Positions 24,974-34,649 of a stretch of 64,000 bases of DNA are shown piece after piece. This DNA comes from an uncultured Pelagibacteraceae bacterium (GTDB lineage: Bacteria; Pseudomonadota; Alphaproteobacteria; Pelagibacterales; Pelagibacteraceae). Where the stretch lies: assembly GCA_902601315.1 (NCBI GenBank), contig CACKMS010000002.1, positions 1 to 64,000 of the forward strand, given 5' to 3'. The notes under the pieces are model-generated. The model had not been told where the DNA came from. It saw only the letters and a list, made by a program, of their open reading frames with translations, and did not search any database. The position numbers and the translations under genes were made by a program. Every line of letters starts with the position of its first letter. Within the stretch, counting starts at the first letter, position 1.

Positions 24974-27097
24974 TTATTTTTTGGCTAAACCTAATGCTAT
25001 TCTTTGTTTCTTTGTCCAAGCAAGACTTATTCTATCAATTATAATTGCTAGAAGGACTATCCCAACACCTGCTGCCAATCCTCTTCCAGTATCAGATCTA
25101 GCTAATCCATTAAAAACCTCTAGACCCAGTCCTTTTCCACCTATAAGTGGAGTAACAATTTGCATTGCAAACGCCATAATTACAGTTTGATTAAAACCTA
25201 TTACTAAACTTGGTATAGCTAAAGGAAATTTTACTTTATTGAGAGTTTGCAAAAGGGATCCACCAAAAGATCTTGATACCTCTGAATAGGTACCAGATAC
25301 TTGAGTTAATCCAAGCGCAGTTAATCTTATTATAGGCGGTATAGAATATATTACTGTAGCCAGAACTGCAGAAACTATTCCACCTCCAAAAAACATTAAA
25401 ACTGGAATTAAATAACAAAAATATGGAAGCGTTTGCATAGCATCCAGTACAACATCTTGAACATTTTTAAATCTTTCGCTGTATGAAGCTATTATACCAA
25501 GAGGAACTCCTATTATAAAACATAACAATACTGAAACTAAAACCGAGGATAACGTAATCATTGATTGGGGCCATATTCCACAAGCTCCAATAAACAATAA
25601 AAGTATTATTGTAATAATTGCAAACCTTAGTCCAACTGTAAAATAACCGATACTTGCAAAAACTGCTAATGTATACCACCATGGTGTATGAGTTAAAAAA
25701 ATGTCTAAAGGCCTTAATAAATTGAGATAAACAAATCCTCTTAATCCTTTAGAAAATGCAATAAAGCCTGGATCAACTGTCAACGACTCTACAGCATTAG
25801 AAATCGGTTGTCTTATTGATAACTTCCACTCTTTAGGAAACGTCCCTATTTCATGTAAATTAGAATCTATGAATGAAATAACAAATAAAGCTATCAATGA
25901 TGGAATCAAATAAAATCTTCTACTTATAAATTCACCAATATCATTTGCAGTATTTTTATTGAAAATTGAAATTATAATACTTGTGAAGGATGCAATAAAA
26001 TTTGTAATTTTAATACATATAAAGTCTATAATTTTGCTTGTAATATCTAAAGGCATTTCCAAAATTCTTGCAATTTTATATTTTTCTAGATTTTGAGGAA
26101 GCAAATGAAATTTTTTTACATTTGATGGAAGTTTGACTTCTTTACTACTGCAAGCTTTACTAAATCTATCAAACATTATTGCCATGAATAAAATACAAAG
26201 ACCACCTTCCATTGCCCATCCCACATCAAGTCTTCTTATTGCTTGCCATACTTGTCCACCAATTCCTTCTGCACCAATAAAACATGCTAATACAACAAGA
26301 GCCAAAGCCATCATAATAACTTGATTGATGCCCATCATAATACTTGGCAAAGACATAGGAATTTTAATTTTTAATAATAATTGCAACTTACTTGAACCAA
26401 ACGAAGTCGCAGACTCCACAGTTTCTTTTGAAACTTGCCGTATACCAGTGTTGGTTAATCGAATGATTGGTGGCATTGAATAAATCATTGTAGCTAATAT
26501 TGCAGGCGCCCCTCCAATTCCAAAAAAAAATAATGCAGGAAATAAATAAACAAAAGCAGGCATAACCTGCATAGTATCCAAAACAGGTTTCATAAAATTT
26601 TCAAATCTATCACTCTGAGAGCAGGCTATTCCAAGTAATACTCCGAAAAATACACATAAGAAAACCGACAATCCCATTAAAGCAACTGTTTGAAGAGATG
26701 CTTCCCATAATCCAACAGCCCCCCAAAAATAAATTACAAAGCAAGAAAACAAGCCTAATTTTAGCCCACCAACTATAAAACAAGGAAGAGTTAAAATTGC
26801 AGCGACTAAAATCCAAGGTGACTCAAGCAAAAAATCTTCCAAAAAATAATAACCAGCTTTAATGTAATTTGCTAAAATTTTTGTAATCCATCTGTAATTT
26901 TTCTTTAGATAATCTTCCCCTTCATTTACCCATGCTGTAAAAGTAAATTCATCAGTTACAACTTTAGGAAATTTTGATGGTCCGTCATTTTGAGTTGAAA
27001 GAAATAAAGCTCCAATAAAAACCAATAATACCAATGAATATTTTATAATATTGTTTGTATTATTTTTATTTTCCAGTGTTTTTTGGACTGCATCCAT
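24974..27097 (-). CDS. Double-domain ABC permease for a quaternary amine/N-oxide importer (ProW/TmoW type)
   Basis: A 707-residue membrane protein with two ProW-like permease domains in tandem, about residues 110-310 and 480-700. Each has its own EAA loop: ESATSFGSSKLQLLLKIKIP in the first and EVSRSFGGSLLQTLNKVKFP in the second. One chain can therefore supply both halves of the pore. The architecture (separate binding protein, ~700-residue permease, ~345-residue ATPase) resembles the marine TMAO importer TmoXWV. It is divergent from the ATPase gene (77 nt) and the first gene of the minus-strand operon. Confidence 0.88.
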   Translation of the reverse strand: MDAVQKTLENKNNTNNIIKYSLVLLVFIGALFLSTQNDGPSKFPKVVTDEFTFTAWVNEGEDYLKKNYRWITKILANYIKAGYYFLEDFLLESPWILVAAILTLPCFIVGGLKLGLFSCFVIYFWGAVGLWEASLQTVALMGLSVFLCVFFGVLLGIACSQSDRFENFMKPVLDTMQVMPAFVYLFPALFFFGIGGAPAILATMIYSMPPIIRLTNTGIRQVSKETVESATSFGSSKLQLLLKIKIPMSLPSIMMGINQVIMMALALVVLACFIGAEGIGGQVWQAIRRLDVGWAMEGGLCILFMAIMFDRFSKACSSKEVKLPSNVKKFHLLPQNLEKYKIARILEMPLDITSKIIDFICIKITNFIASFTSIIISIFNKNTANDIGEFISRRFYLIPSLIALFVISFIDSNLHEIGTFPKEWKLSIRQPISNAVESLTVDPGFIAFSKGLRGFVYLNLLRPLDIFLTHTPWWYTLAVFASIGYFTVGLRFAIITIILLLFIGACGIWPQSMITLSSVLVSVLLCFIIGVPLGIIASYSERFKNVQDVVLDAMQTLPYFCYLIPVLMFFGGGIVSAVLATVIYSIPPIIRLTALGLTQVSGTYSEVSRSFGGSLLQTLNKVKFPLAIPSLVIGFNQTVIMAFAMQIVTPLIGGKGLGLEVFNGLARSDTGRGLAAGVGIVLLAIIIDRISLAWTKKQRIALGLAKK

Positions 27098-27174
27098 TGT
27101 ATTTATAAATTAAAATAAATTATTTTACATTTAAAGGAAAATATTGTCTATTTTGATCTTAATACATTGAAATT

Positions 27175-28221
27175 ATGAGTAGTTCTTCAAAAATAACTTG
27201 TTCAAATATTTGGAAACTTTTTGGGCCTGATGAAAAAAGAGTAATGAAGGAACTAGATCCGAAATTATCAATTAAGGAAGTGCAAGAGAAAACTGGACAC
27301 GTAGTTGCCGTGAAAGATGTAAGTTTTTCAATACAAAAAGGCGAAACTTTTGTTGTAATGGGTTTATCAGGAAGTGGAAAATCAACATTAGTAAGATGCA
27401 TTTCAAGACTGATAGAGCCTACTTCAGGAATGGTAAAAATGGATGACGTAGATGTAACAAAGATGAGTAATAGGGAGTTGCTAGATTTAAGAAGAAACAA
27501 AATGAGTATGGTTTTTCAGCATTTTGGACTTTTTCCACATAGGACAGTTGTAGAAAATATTGGTTACGGCTTAGAAGTAAGAGGAAGCAAAAAAATTGAG
27601 AGAATTGAAAAATCAATGGAAGTTTTAAAAATGGTGGGTTTAGATGGATGGCAAAATAATTATCCTCGAGAACTTTCAGGCGGGATGCAACAACGGGTCG
27701 GTTTAGCAAGAGCATTGGCAGTAGATCCAGAAATTTTAATATTCGACGAACCTTTTTCAGCACTTGACCCACTTATTAGAAGAGAAATGCAAGACGAACT
27801 TTTAAATATTCAAGAAAAAGTAAAAAAAACTATGGTGTTTATTACTCATGACTTTTTAGAAGCTATTAAAATGGCAGATCATATTGCAATAATGAAAGAC
27901 GGCGAAGTATCACAAATAGGAACGCCAGAGGAAATTGTTGCAAATCCTAAGGATCAATATGTAAAAGATTTTTGCGAAGACGTGCCAAAATATAAAGTTT
28001 TAAGTGCTTCTAAAGTAATGAGAGTTGAATGTTGCTCTGATACGAAAGAATTTTATAACTCAAAACAAAATTATATTTTAGACAACTCTAAAATTGAAAC
28101 CTTAATAGATAAACTTGTTGATAGTGATAAAGCATTTCCTGTTGTGTGTAGTGATACAGGTAAATTATTGGGAGAAATAGACCGTGCTATTGTTATGAAA
28201 TCTATGAAATCAGCTAGCTAA
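27175..28221 (+). CDS. Quaternary amine/N-oxide ABC transporter ATP-binding protein (ProV/TmoV type)
   Basis: A 348-residue ATPase. Walker [10 protein letters not shown] is near residue 63, the Q loop in [11 protein letters not shown], the signature [15 protein letters not shown], Walker [14 protein letters not shown], and the switch His in FITHD. The N-terminal [28 protein letters not shown] is the ProV-specific leader. The C-terminal ~90 residues resemble a degenerate CBS regulatory region. It is split from its permease and binding protein onto the opposite strand. The 3' end overlaps a DMT carrier gene by 8 nt. Confidence 0.92.
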   Translation: MSSSSKITCSNIWKLFGPDEKRVMKELDPKLSIKEVQEKTGHVVAVKDVSFSIQKGETFVVMGLSGSGKSTLVRCISRLIEPTSGMVKMDDVDVTKMSNRELLDLRRNKMSMVFQHFGLFPHRTVVENIGYGLEVRGSKKIERIEKSMEVLKMVGLDGWQNNYPRELSGGMQQRVGLARALAVDPEILIFDEPFSALDPLIRREMQDELLNIQEKVKKTMVFITHDFLEAIKMADHIAIMKDGEVSQIGTPEEIVANPKDQYVKDFCEDVPKYKVLSASKVMRVECCSDTKEFYNSKQNYILDNSKIETLIDKLVDSDKAFPVVCSDTGKLLGEIDRAIVMKSMKSAS

Positions 28222-29119
28222 ATTTTTTATTACTTTTAATACTTTTCTCATTAACTTTATCTCTCCAAATAATTATCATACCAGCCAGCACTATTAAGAC
28301 AACTCCAGGAAAAAGTTGTGCCCAAGGTGCTTCATTAAAAAATATCCATCCTAATACAAATGATGATGGTATTCCTAAGTATTCAAATGATGCCATCTTG
28401 CTTGCAGAGATTAATCTATAGGAATAAATAAATAAAATAGCAGCTGTGCCGCCAAGGATCCCAGTAAGTGTCATTAAAAAAAAGTCTTGAACATTTTTGA
28501 TTTCAACATGACCACTGGTGATAAAAAATAATACTAATCCACCTAGCACGTTAAATATCAATGAATATAATTGTATTTTTGCAGTGGAATGGCCCTCAGG
28601 AATAAATTTAAGTATGATAACACTGATTGCCCATGCAAATGCAGTCATAATTGGAAATATTGAATAAAAACTAAATATCTCACTAGTTGGTTTCATAATT
28701 AGAACGACACCAAAGAAGCCTAAAAAAATCGCAGACCATCTATATTTACCAACTTTATCTTTTAAAAAAAATATAGATAAAATTACAATGAAGAATGGCG
28801 ATGAAAAAGTTAAGGTCATTGCTGTTGCAAACTCTAAATTGATTACGGAAATGAATATAAATATGTTCATTGATAAAAATGCCAAACCTCTAAAAAAACT
28901 TAAGAATATAAATTTTTTGTTAATTTTTTGAAAAATTGAAAAATATTCTTTTGTAAATATTATCAATAATAGTAACGGAATAATTCCTGCTGCATTTCTA
29001 AAAACTGTTAATTGAATAACAGAATATTCACCACCAAGAAATTTTATTACAACCATGTATAAATCTACACAAAGTATAGCCATGAGCATCGTAGTCACAG
29101 CAAGATAGGTTTTCTTCAC
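28214..29119 (-). CDS. DMT-superfamily (EamA) transporter
   Basis: A 301-residue protein with ten predicted helices in two EamA repeats. TVFRNAAGIIPLLLL, FATAMTLTFSSPFFIVILSIFFLKDK and ASKMASFEYLGIPSSFVLGWIFFNEAP are the usual repeat-end signatures. Such proteins export or import amino acids and small metabolites across the inner membrane; the substrate cannot be inferred. It is convergent with the ATPase gene and divergent from the Fe-alcohol dehydrogenase. Confidence 0.87.
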   Translation of the reverse strand: MKKTYLAVTTMLMAILCVDLYMVVIKFLGGEYSVIQLTVFRNAAGIIPLLLLIIFTKEYFSIFQKINKKFIFLSFFRGLAFLSMNIFIFISVINLEFATAMTLTFSSPFFIVILSIFFLKDKVGKYRWSAIFLGFFGVVLIMKPTSEIFSFYSIFPIMTAFAWAISVIILKFIPEGHSTAKIQLYSLIFNVLGGLVLFFITSGHVEIKNVQDFFLMTLTGILGGTAAILFIYSYRLISASKMASFEYLGIPSSFVLGWIFFNEAPWAQLFPGVVLIVLAGMIIIWRDKVNEKSIKSNKKFS

Positions 29120-29187
29120 ATCTATTTTTCAGATGATAATTTCATTTTAAAAATCTTTTAAAAAATTGTATAAACCTTACAAATAAA

Positions 29188-30378
29188 ATGAGTAACTTTA
29201 AACTAAATGAATCTGATATCTTATCAAATCAAGATTGGACTTTCCCAACCAATATTGCATACGGACCTGGACGTTTAAAAGAAATTGGAACGATTTGTAA
29301 TAACTTAAATATAAAAAATCCCTTGGTAGTAACTGACAAGGGAAGTCCAAAGTTGCCATTTATTTCGAATTTACAAAGTTATTTGTCTAATTCTAATGTA
29401 AAATCAGATTTATTTTTCGATATATCCCCTAATCCAAGAGAGGATGAAGTTTCAGTTGGTTGCAAAAAATTTAAAGATGGAAATCATGATGCAATTATAG
29501 CTATAGGTGGTGGAAGTGCTATGGATGGAGGTAAATTAATTTGTTTAACAGCAAATAATGATGTTCCACTAAGAGATTTTGAGTTTGAGTTAACTCCTCC
29601 AATAATAAGCAAAGATAACCCATTTCCAAAAATTATAACTATTCCAACAACAGCAGGAACAGGAGCAGAAACAGAAATTACAGCTATGGTAACTTATTTA
29701 AAAGAGGGAATGAAATTTTGCATGTGGCACCCAGATGTAAGACCTTCATTAGCATTAATTGATCCAGAATTAACAATAGGACTACCTGCAAATCTAACAG
29801 CATGGACAGGTGTAGATGCATTAATTCATGCAATTGAAGGATACTGCGTTCCAGGATTTAATCCTCTGTGTGATGGAGCAGCATTAGAAGGTCTATCATT
29901 GATATCCAAATCACTTGTAAATGCTGTAGAACAACCAGATAATCTTTTGGCTAGAGGTGGAATGCATGTTGGATCTTGTTTAGCAGGAATATCATTTCTA
30001 AAAGGATTAGGTAATGTACATTCTATATCTCACGTGGTTGGTGCTGAGTACAATACGCATCATGGTTTAACTAATGCAATAGTTTTACCCGTAGTTTTAC
30101 GTTTCAATTTACCTGGCATGGAGGAAAAAGTTCAAAGAATGTCTGAAGCAATGCAATATAAAGATCATTCAGTTGATGCATTCATTAAAAATATGGAAGA
30201 TTTGTTAGATAGAGTTTTAATCCCTAAAAGCTTAAGTGAATTAAATGTTCCTGAGGACAGTGCAGCAAGAATTGCAGAGAAAGCAATGAAAGATCAAGCG
30301 TATGGCCAAAACCCTAAGAAAGTCTCTTTTGAAGAAATGAAAGAAATGGTTTTACAAAGTATAAAAAAAGCTCGTTAA
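29188..30378 (+). CDS. Iron-containing alcohol dehydrogenase
   Basis: A 396-residue group III alcohol dehydrogenase. The NAD-binding GGGSAMDGGK is near residue 108, TIPTTAGTGAE follows, and the iron ligands lie in WTGVDALIHAIEGY and HSISHVVGAEYNTHHGLTNA. It interconverts an alcohol and an aldehyde or ketone. It is the first gene of a plus-strand run: amidase 6 nt later, then a DMT carrier and a homocysteine methyltransferase. Confidence 0.9.
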   Translation: MSNFKLNESDILSNQDWTFPTNIAYGPGRLKEIGTICNNLNIKNPLVVTDKGSPKLPFISNLQSYLSNSNVKSDLFFDISPNPREDEVSVGCKKFKDGNHDAIIAIGGGSAMDGGKLICLTANNDVPLRDFEFELTPPIISKDNPFPKIITIPTTAGTGAETEITAMVTYLKEGMKFCMWHPDVRPSLALIDPELTIGLPANLTAWTGVDALIHAIEGYCVPGFNPLCDGAALEGLSLISKSLVNAVEQPDNLLARGGMHVGSCLAGISFLKGLGNVHSISHVVGAEYNTHHGLTNAIVLPVVLRFNLPGMEEKVQRMSEAMQYKDHSVDAFIKNMEDLLDRVLIPKSLSELNVPEDSAARIAEKAMKDQAYGQNPKKVSFEEMKEMVLQSIKKAR

Positions 30379-30384
30379 GCTTTA

Positions 30385-31800
30385 ATGCTTGATCATCTAT
30401 CAGTTGAAGAAATTCAAAAAAATATTAAAAACCGACAAGTCTCAATTAAAGAAGTCTTAGTTTACTACTTAGAAAGAATAGAAAAATTTAATAAAGGTAT
30501 TAATGCTATAGTTTTACAAAAAGATAGAGAATTATTAATTAGGGAAGCAGAACAGAAAGATAATTTAAAAAATAGCAAAAAAATTTTAAATGGTTTGCCT
30601 ATAGCGGTAAAAGATCTTTCGGATGTTGTTGGTTTAAAAACTACATATGGTTATGCAGGATCAAAAAATAATAGCCCTAAGAAAAATTCACTATTTGTAG
30701 ACAAACTAATAGATAATGGAGCAATCATAATTGGTAAAACAAATACAGCAGAATTAGGAGTTGGCGGACATACGACTAACCGTCTTTTTGGACCTACATC
30801 TAATGTTTATAATTTTGCAAAGTCTGCAGCAGGATCGAGTGGTGGAGCAAGTTCAGCGGTTGCAGCTGGATTACTTCCATTTGCCGATGGCACTGATCAA
30901 ATGGGATCTTGTAGGGGCCCAGCAGCGTATGCAAATATTTATGGATACAGACCAACCCCTGGATTGATTGCCGCTGATCGAACATATCAAAATTTTGATA
31001 TACCTATTTTAACCACACCAGGATGTTTTGCAAAAACACCAAATGATTTGGCATTTTTAATTGATGCTATTTCTGGCAGTAATCCATTAGACAAGATTTC
31101 ATTTGATTTAAACAGCACATTTAGGGATGCAAAATTATCAGACAAAAAATTTTCGAATTTAAAAATTGGTTGGCTATCTAATATGAATGACAAATATAAT
31201 GTTGAGAAATCTATTTTAAATATATGTGAAAAGAAATTGAAAGATTTAGAAAAGCATAATCTTAAAATTGAATATCTAAAAACAAGTTTAGATACTGACA
31301 TTTTATGGAACAGTTGGACTACCTTTAGATCTAAAAGTATTTATCAAGATACATTAAGTATGGGTATTTCAGATATAAATTCCATGACATTTGAAGCAAT
31401 TTGGGAATATAACAAAGGTAAAGATATTCAATCTGATCATTTAAAATTAGCTTTTGAACAAAAAAATAGATGTACAGAGCAAGTTAATGAAATTTTTGAT
31501 AAATTTGATTTTTTAGCTTTACCTTCTGCTCAGTTGTTTCCTTTTGATAAAAGTATACAATTCCCAAGTAAAATTAATGATATTAATCTCGATACTTATC
31601 ATAAATGGTTAGAAGTTTTTATTTTGTCAAGTCTTTTAAATCTACCAACCATAACTATTCCTGTCGGTTTTAATGAAAATGGTTTACCAATGGGAATGCA
31701 GATTATTAGTAAAAATAAAGATGACTTAAAACTATTTGCATTTGCAAAAATCTTTGAGGAAATTTACAATAATTCAAAGCACAAACCAAAATTAAACTAA
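30385..31800 (+). CDS. Amidase-signature family hydrolase
   Basis: A 471-residue enzyme with the Ser-cisSer-Lys triad. The Lys is in LPIAVKDLSDV (about residue 76), and the signature AAGSSGGASSAVAAGLLPFADGTD supplies both serines near 150-175. The variable C-terminal part includes LPSAQLFPFD and TITIPVGFNENGLPMGMQII. The substrate could be an amide, carbamate or allophanate-like compound. It is not GatA by context, as no gatB or gatC is nearby. The last base of its stop starts the next ATG (TAATG overlap). Confidence 0.88.
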   Translation: MLDHLSVEEIQKNIKNRQVSIKEVLVYYLERIEKFNKGINAIVLQKDRELLIREAEQKDNLKNSKKILNGLPIAVKDLSDVVGLKTTYGYAGSKNNSPKKNSLFVDKLIDNGAIIIGKTNTAELGVGGHTTNRLFGPTSNVYNFAKSAAGSSGGASSAVAAGLLPFADGTDQMGSCRGPAAYANIYGYRPTPGLIAADRTYQNFDIPILTTPGCFAKTPNDLAFLIDAISGSNPLDKISFDLNSTFRDAKLSDKKFSNLKIGWLSNMNDKYNVEKSILNICEKKLKDLEKHNLKIEYLKTSLDTDILWNSWTTFRSKSIYQDTLSMGISDINSMTFEAIWEYNKGKDIQSDHLKLAFEQKNRCTEQVNEIFDKFDFLALPSAQLFPFDKSIQFPSKINDINLDTYHKWLEVFILSSLLNLPTITIPVGFNENGLPMGMQIISKNKDDLKLFAFAKIFEEIYNNSKHKPKLN

Positions 31801-32690
31801 TGGTAAGACATCGACATCATTTTAAAATAGCTTTTATGTTAGCTATTGCAGCTGGATCATGGGGGGTTTATTGGCTTCCTCAAAGATATTTAGAAAATGG
31901 TGGTTTAACTGGGGGGTGGGGAACTATTTCTCAAATGATGATAGGTATATTATTGCTAACTCCAATTTCTTTGTGGAGAATATTTAAAGGTCGTTCGTCA
32001 GGATTAGAAATACCATTTGTTGGATTGTTAACAGGGAGTGGTTTTATATGTTATGCCTTAAGTTTTTTATTAACTGAAGTTGTGCGTGCATTAATCATGT
32101 TTTATATGATCCCAGTTTGGACAACAATTTTTGAAATAATTTTTTTAAAGAAAAGACCTGGTTTAGAACGAGTTTTAACATTGGGTCTTGCGCTTGGAGG
32201 TTTGTGGATTGTTTTTAGTAAATCAAATATTGTACCATTACCTCAAAATGCTGGAGACTGGTTAGCATTAGCAGGAGGTGTACTTTTTGGTGGTGGGCTA
32301 ATACGTTTGGAAATTACTAAAACAGACGGAGTATTTCCTGTAATATTTTCTTTTTTCTTTTATGGAACAATATTTAATATTTTCGCTGGTTATATTTTAA
32401 AAGATTATTTAGGACCTGTGCCACCTGCTGAGGCTTTTTTATCTATGTTTACTTTTTTGGTTCTTATTTCAGTATTTTATTTTATTCCTACTGGCGTAAT
32501 AATAATGTGGTCACCATCAGTTTTAGGTGCTGGACTATGTGCAATATTATATTTGAGTGAAATTGTTGTTGGGGTCATTTCAGCAGGTATTTTGACCGAT
32601 GAACCGTTTGGATGGCGAGAAATTGTTGGTAGTTCCATGATTGTGTTAGGGGGTGTACTTGCAGTCGTATTAGCCCCAAAAGAATCATAG
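31800..32690 (+). CDS. DMT-superfamily transporter
   Basis: A 296-residue membrane protein with about ten helices in two repeats (AIAAGSWGVYWLPQRYL at the N terminus, EIVGSSMIVLGGVLAVVLAP at the C terminus). It is translationally coupled to the amidase and followed 3 nt later by the homocysteine methyltransferase, so it probably moves a substrate or product of that pathway. Confidence 0.83.
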   Translation: MVRHRHHFKIAFMLAIAAGSWGVYWLPQRYLENGGLTGGWGTISQMMIGILLLTPISLWRIFKGRSSGLEIPFVGLLTGSGFICYALSFLLTEVVRALIMFYMIPVWTTIFEIIFLKKRPGLERVLTLGLALGGLWIVFSKSNIVPLPQNAGDWLALAGGVLFGGGLIRLEITKTDGVFPVIFSFFFYGTIFNIFAGYILKDYLGPVPPAEAFLSMFTFLVLISVFYFIPTGVIIMWSPSVLGAGLCAILYLSEIVVGVISAGILTDEPFGWREIVGSSMIVLGGVLAVVLAPKES

Positions 32691-32693
32691 TAA

Positions 32694-33683
32694 ATGCTTT
32701 TTAAAGAAAAGCTAAAATCAAAAACTAAAATATTTTTAGATGGTGGGAATGGTTCTGAAATAGCAAAACTTGGAGGAGACATGAGTCCTGCATTTTCTGC
32801 ATTAGCAACGTTAACATCTCCAGATATTGTAATTAAAGTTCATGAGAATTTTATTAATGCTGGTTGTGATATTATTACTGCAAACACATTTGCGACCAAC
32901 AGGCATAATTTGGAAAGCTTAAACAAAGGTGATCAAATACATAAATTTATTTCTGACTCTGTTAAACTTGCTAAAAAAGCGATTTCAAATACCGAAAAAG
33001 AAAATATAATTGCAGTTGCAGGTAGTTTATCAAACTTTTTTCCTTTAAAGGAGAATGAGTTTGTTCCAAATCCAAAATTTGTGCCAACTTTTAAAAAAGA
33101 AGAGGAAAATTACAAAGAAGCTGCAAAAATTTTAAAAGAATCTGGAGCAGATTTATTACTCCTAGAAATGCTTTTGGATATAGATCACTCAAAAATTTTA
33201 TTAAATGCAGCTCTAGAGACAGGGCTTCCTGTTTGGGTTGGATTGAGCTGTTGTATAAGTAAATTTGATAATTCAATTATTGGAAGAAATTTTAGAGCAG
33301 AGAAAGAACGTTCGCTAATTTATGATGAAAATAAGTATAAAGATCAACCTAAATACTTACCTGAAGATAAAATAATTTTACTAGACGATATAATTAAATC
33401 CCTCATGAATTTAGGAGGAGATGTGTACGGCATAATGCATACCTGGTTTCAAGATAGCTATGATGGCTTAAAAATTTTAAAAAATAATTGGAAAGGCCCA
33501 ATAATGTTTTATCCTGAAATACATAAATTTGATACTAACACACATAAAGCAATAATAACTATGTCAGAGAAAGCATTTCCAAACTCAATTTTAGAATTAA
33601 TAGATGATCAAATTCAAATTGTAGGTGGTTGTTGCGGAGTAAATGACAAGCATCTAAAAAATCTTGTACAAAGCTTTGCATAA
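32694..33683 (+). CDS. Homocysteine S-methyltransferase family protein
   Basis: A 329-residue zinc-dependent methyltransferase related to MmuM and betaine-homocysteine methyltransferase. IFLDGGNGSEIAKLG opens the barrel, NAGCDIITANTFATNRHNL is conserved, and the zinc ligands are the Cys in GLSCC and the pair in IVGGCCGVND. It should move a methyl group from a sulfonium or quaternary amine donor to homocysteine. A paralogue with the same ligands lies at 35826-36743 on the opposite strand. The donor is unknown. Confidence 0.87.
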   Translation: MLFKEKLKSKTKIFLDGGNGSEIAKLGGDMSPAFSALATLTSPDIVIKVHENFINAGCDIITANTFATNRHNLESLNKGDQIHKFISDSVKLAKKAISNTEKENIIAVAGSLSNFFPLKENEFVPNPKFVPTFKKEEENYKEAAKILKESGADLLLLEMLLDIDHSKILLNAALETGLPVWVGLSCCISKFDNSIIGRNFRAEKERSLIYDENKYKDQPKYLPEDKIILLDDIIKSLMNLGGDVYGIMHTWFQDSYDGLKILKNNWKGPIMFYPEIHKFDTNTHKAIITMSEKAFPNSILELIDDQIQIVGGCCGVNDKHLKNLVQSFA

Positions 33684-33785
33684 TAGAATTGTTATTACTC
33701 TTAAAAAGAATATTTTTGTTGAAGTTAATTTAATAATTATGATAAATTTAAATACTAATAAAGAAAACCGCAGCATTATATTCAA

Positions 33786-34646
33786 ATGAGTTTAAACAAA
33801 CCTAGAGTAAGAAGAAGTTTTATATTTACACCTGGCTTGAAACCAGAAATGTTTCCAAAAGCAATAGATTCAGGTGCTGACATGGTTTGTATAGAATTAG
33901 AAGATGGTATAGCACTAAAGGATAAAAATGATGCTAGAAAAAATACTCTTAGTTCATTAAAAACACTCAAAGTTAAAGAGGACGTAGAATTAGTTGTTAG
34001 AGTAAATTGTCAAAGAACAAAACATGGATTATTGGATTTAGAGGCGTTTGCTTCTAGTAAGATTAAAATTGGGGCACTAATGCTTCCTAAAGTTAAAACA
34101 CCAGATGAGATAAAGTTTATAGATGATCTTCTTACTGATTGTAATTTAGATACAGACCTTCATGTAATAATGGAAACGAATGAGGCTTTAGAATGTATTT
34201 ATGAAATTGCCCATGCAAGCAATAGAACAGTAGCATTGTATTTTGGAGGAGTTGATATGGCAGCTGAACTTAGATGTGAGCATAAATGGGAAAATTTAGT
34301 ATACGCAAGATCAAAACTAGTTCATGCAGGTGCGAGTATTGGAGTTGATGTCATAGATGTTCCATACTTAGACTTAGAAAATATGGATGGGATGAAAAAA
34401 GAGGCTGAGCTTGCAAAAAATCTGGGATTTACTGGCAAAGGATCTATACATCCAAAACAAATAGGAATTTTAAATGAGGTTTTTACACCCTCTAAAGACG
34501 AAATTAGTCATGCAAAAAGAATTGTAGATCAATTTAACGAGTCAAATACAGGTTTAGTTGTAATTGATGGTAAACTTATAGAAAAACCTGTTTTAAGAGA
34601 AATGCAACGAAAAATATTAATTGCAGAAAAAATAAACAAAAATTAA
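33786..34646 (+). CDS. HpcH/HpaI aldolase / citrate-lyase-beta-like CoA ester lyase
   Basis: A 286-residue TIM barrel of the CitE/malyl-CoA lyase type. RRSFIFTPGLKPEMFPKAIDSGADMVCIELEDGIALKDK is the classic start with the catalytic Arg and metal-binding acids. LHVIMETNEAL carries the second metal Glu, and GKGSIHPKQIGILNEVFTP is the conserved C-terminal substrate segment. Malyl-CoA, methylmalyl-CoA or citramalyl-CoA cleavage is possible. A 103-nt gap separates it from the methyltransferase gene. Confidence 0.87.
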   Translation: MSLNKPRVRRSFIFTPGLKPEMFPKAIDSGADMVCIELEDGIALKDKNDARKNTLSSLKTLKVKEDVELVVRVNCQRTKHGLLDLEAFASSKIKIGALMLPKVKTPDEIKFIDDLLTDCNLDTDLHVIMETNEALECIYEIAHASNRTVALYFGGVDMAAELRCEHKWENLVYARSKLVHAGASIGVDVIDVPYLDLENMDGMKKEAELAKNLGFTGKGSIHPKQIGILNEVFTPSKDEISHAKRIVDQFNESNTGLVVIDGKLIEKPVLREMQRKILIAEKINKN

Positions 34647-34649
34647 TAA

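Noticed and set aside
27419..27772. 117-residue minus-strand frame (and another at 27159-27500) inside the ATPase gene
   Set aside because: Antisense shadow of the ProV-type gene, whose Walker and signature motifs fix the plus-strand frame.
30367..30383. Small hairpin AAAGCT/AGCTTT at the Fe-alcohol dehydrogenase stop codon
   Set aside because: Only six pairs, AT-rich, no U-tract, and the amidase gene follows at 30385; probably chance.
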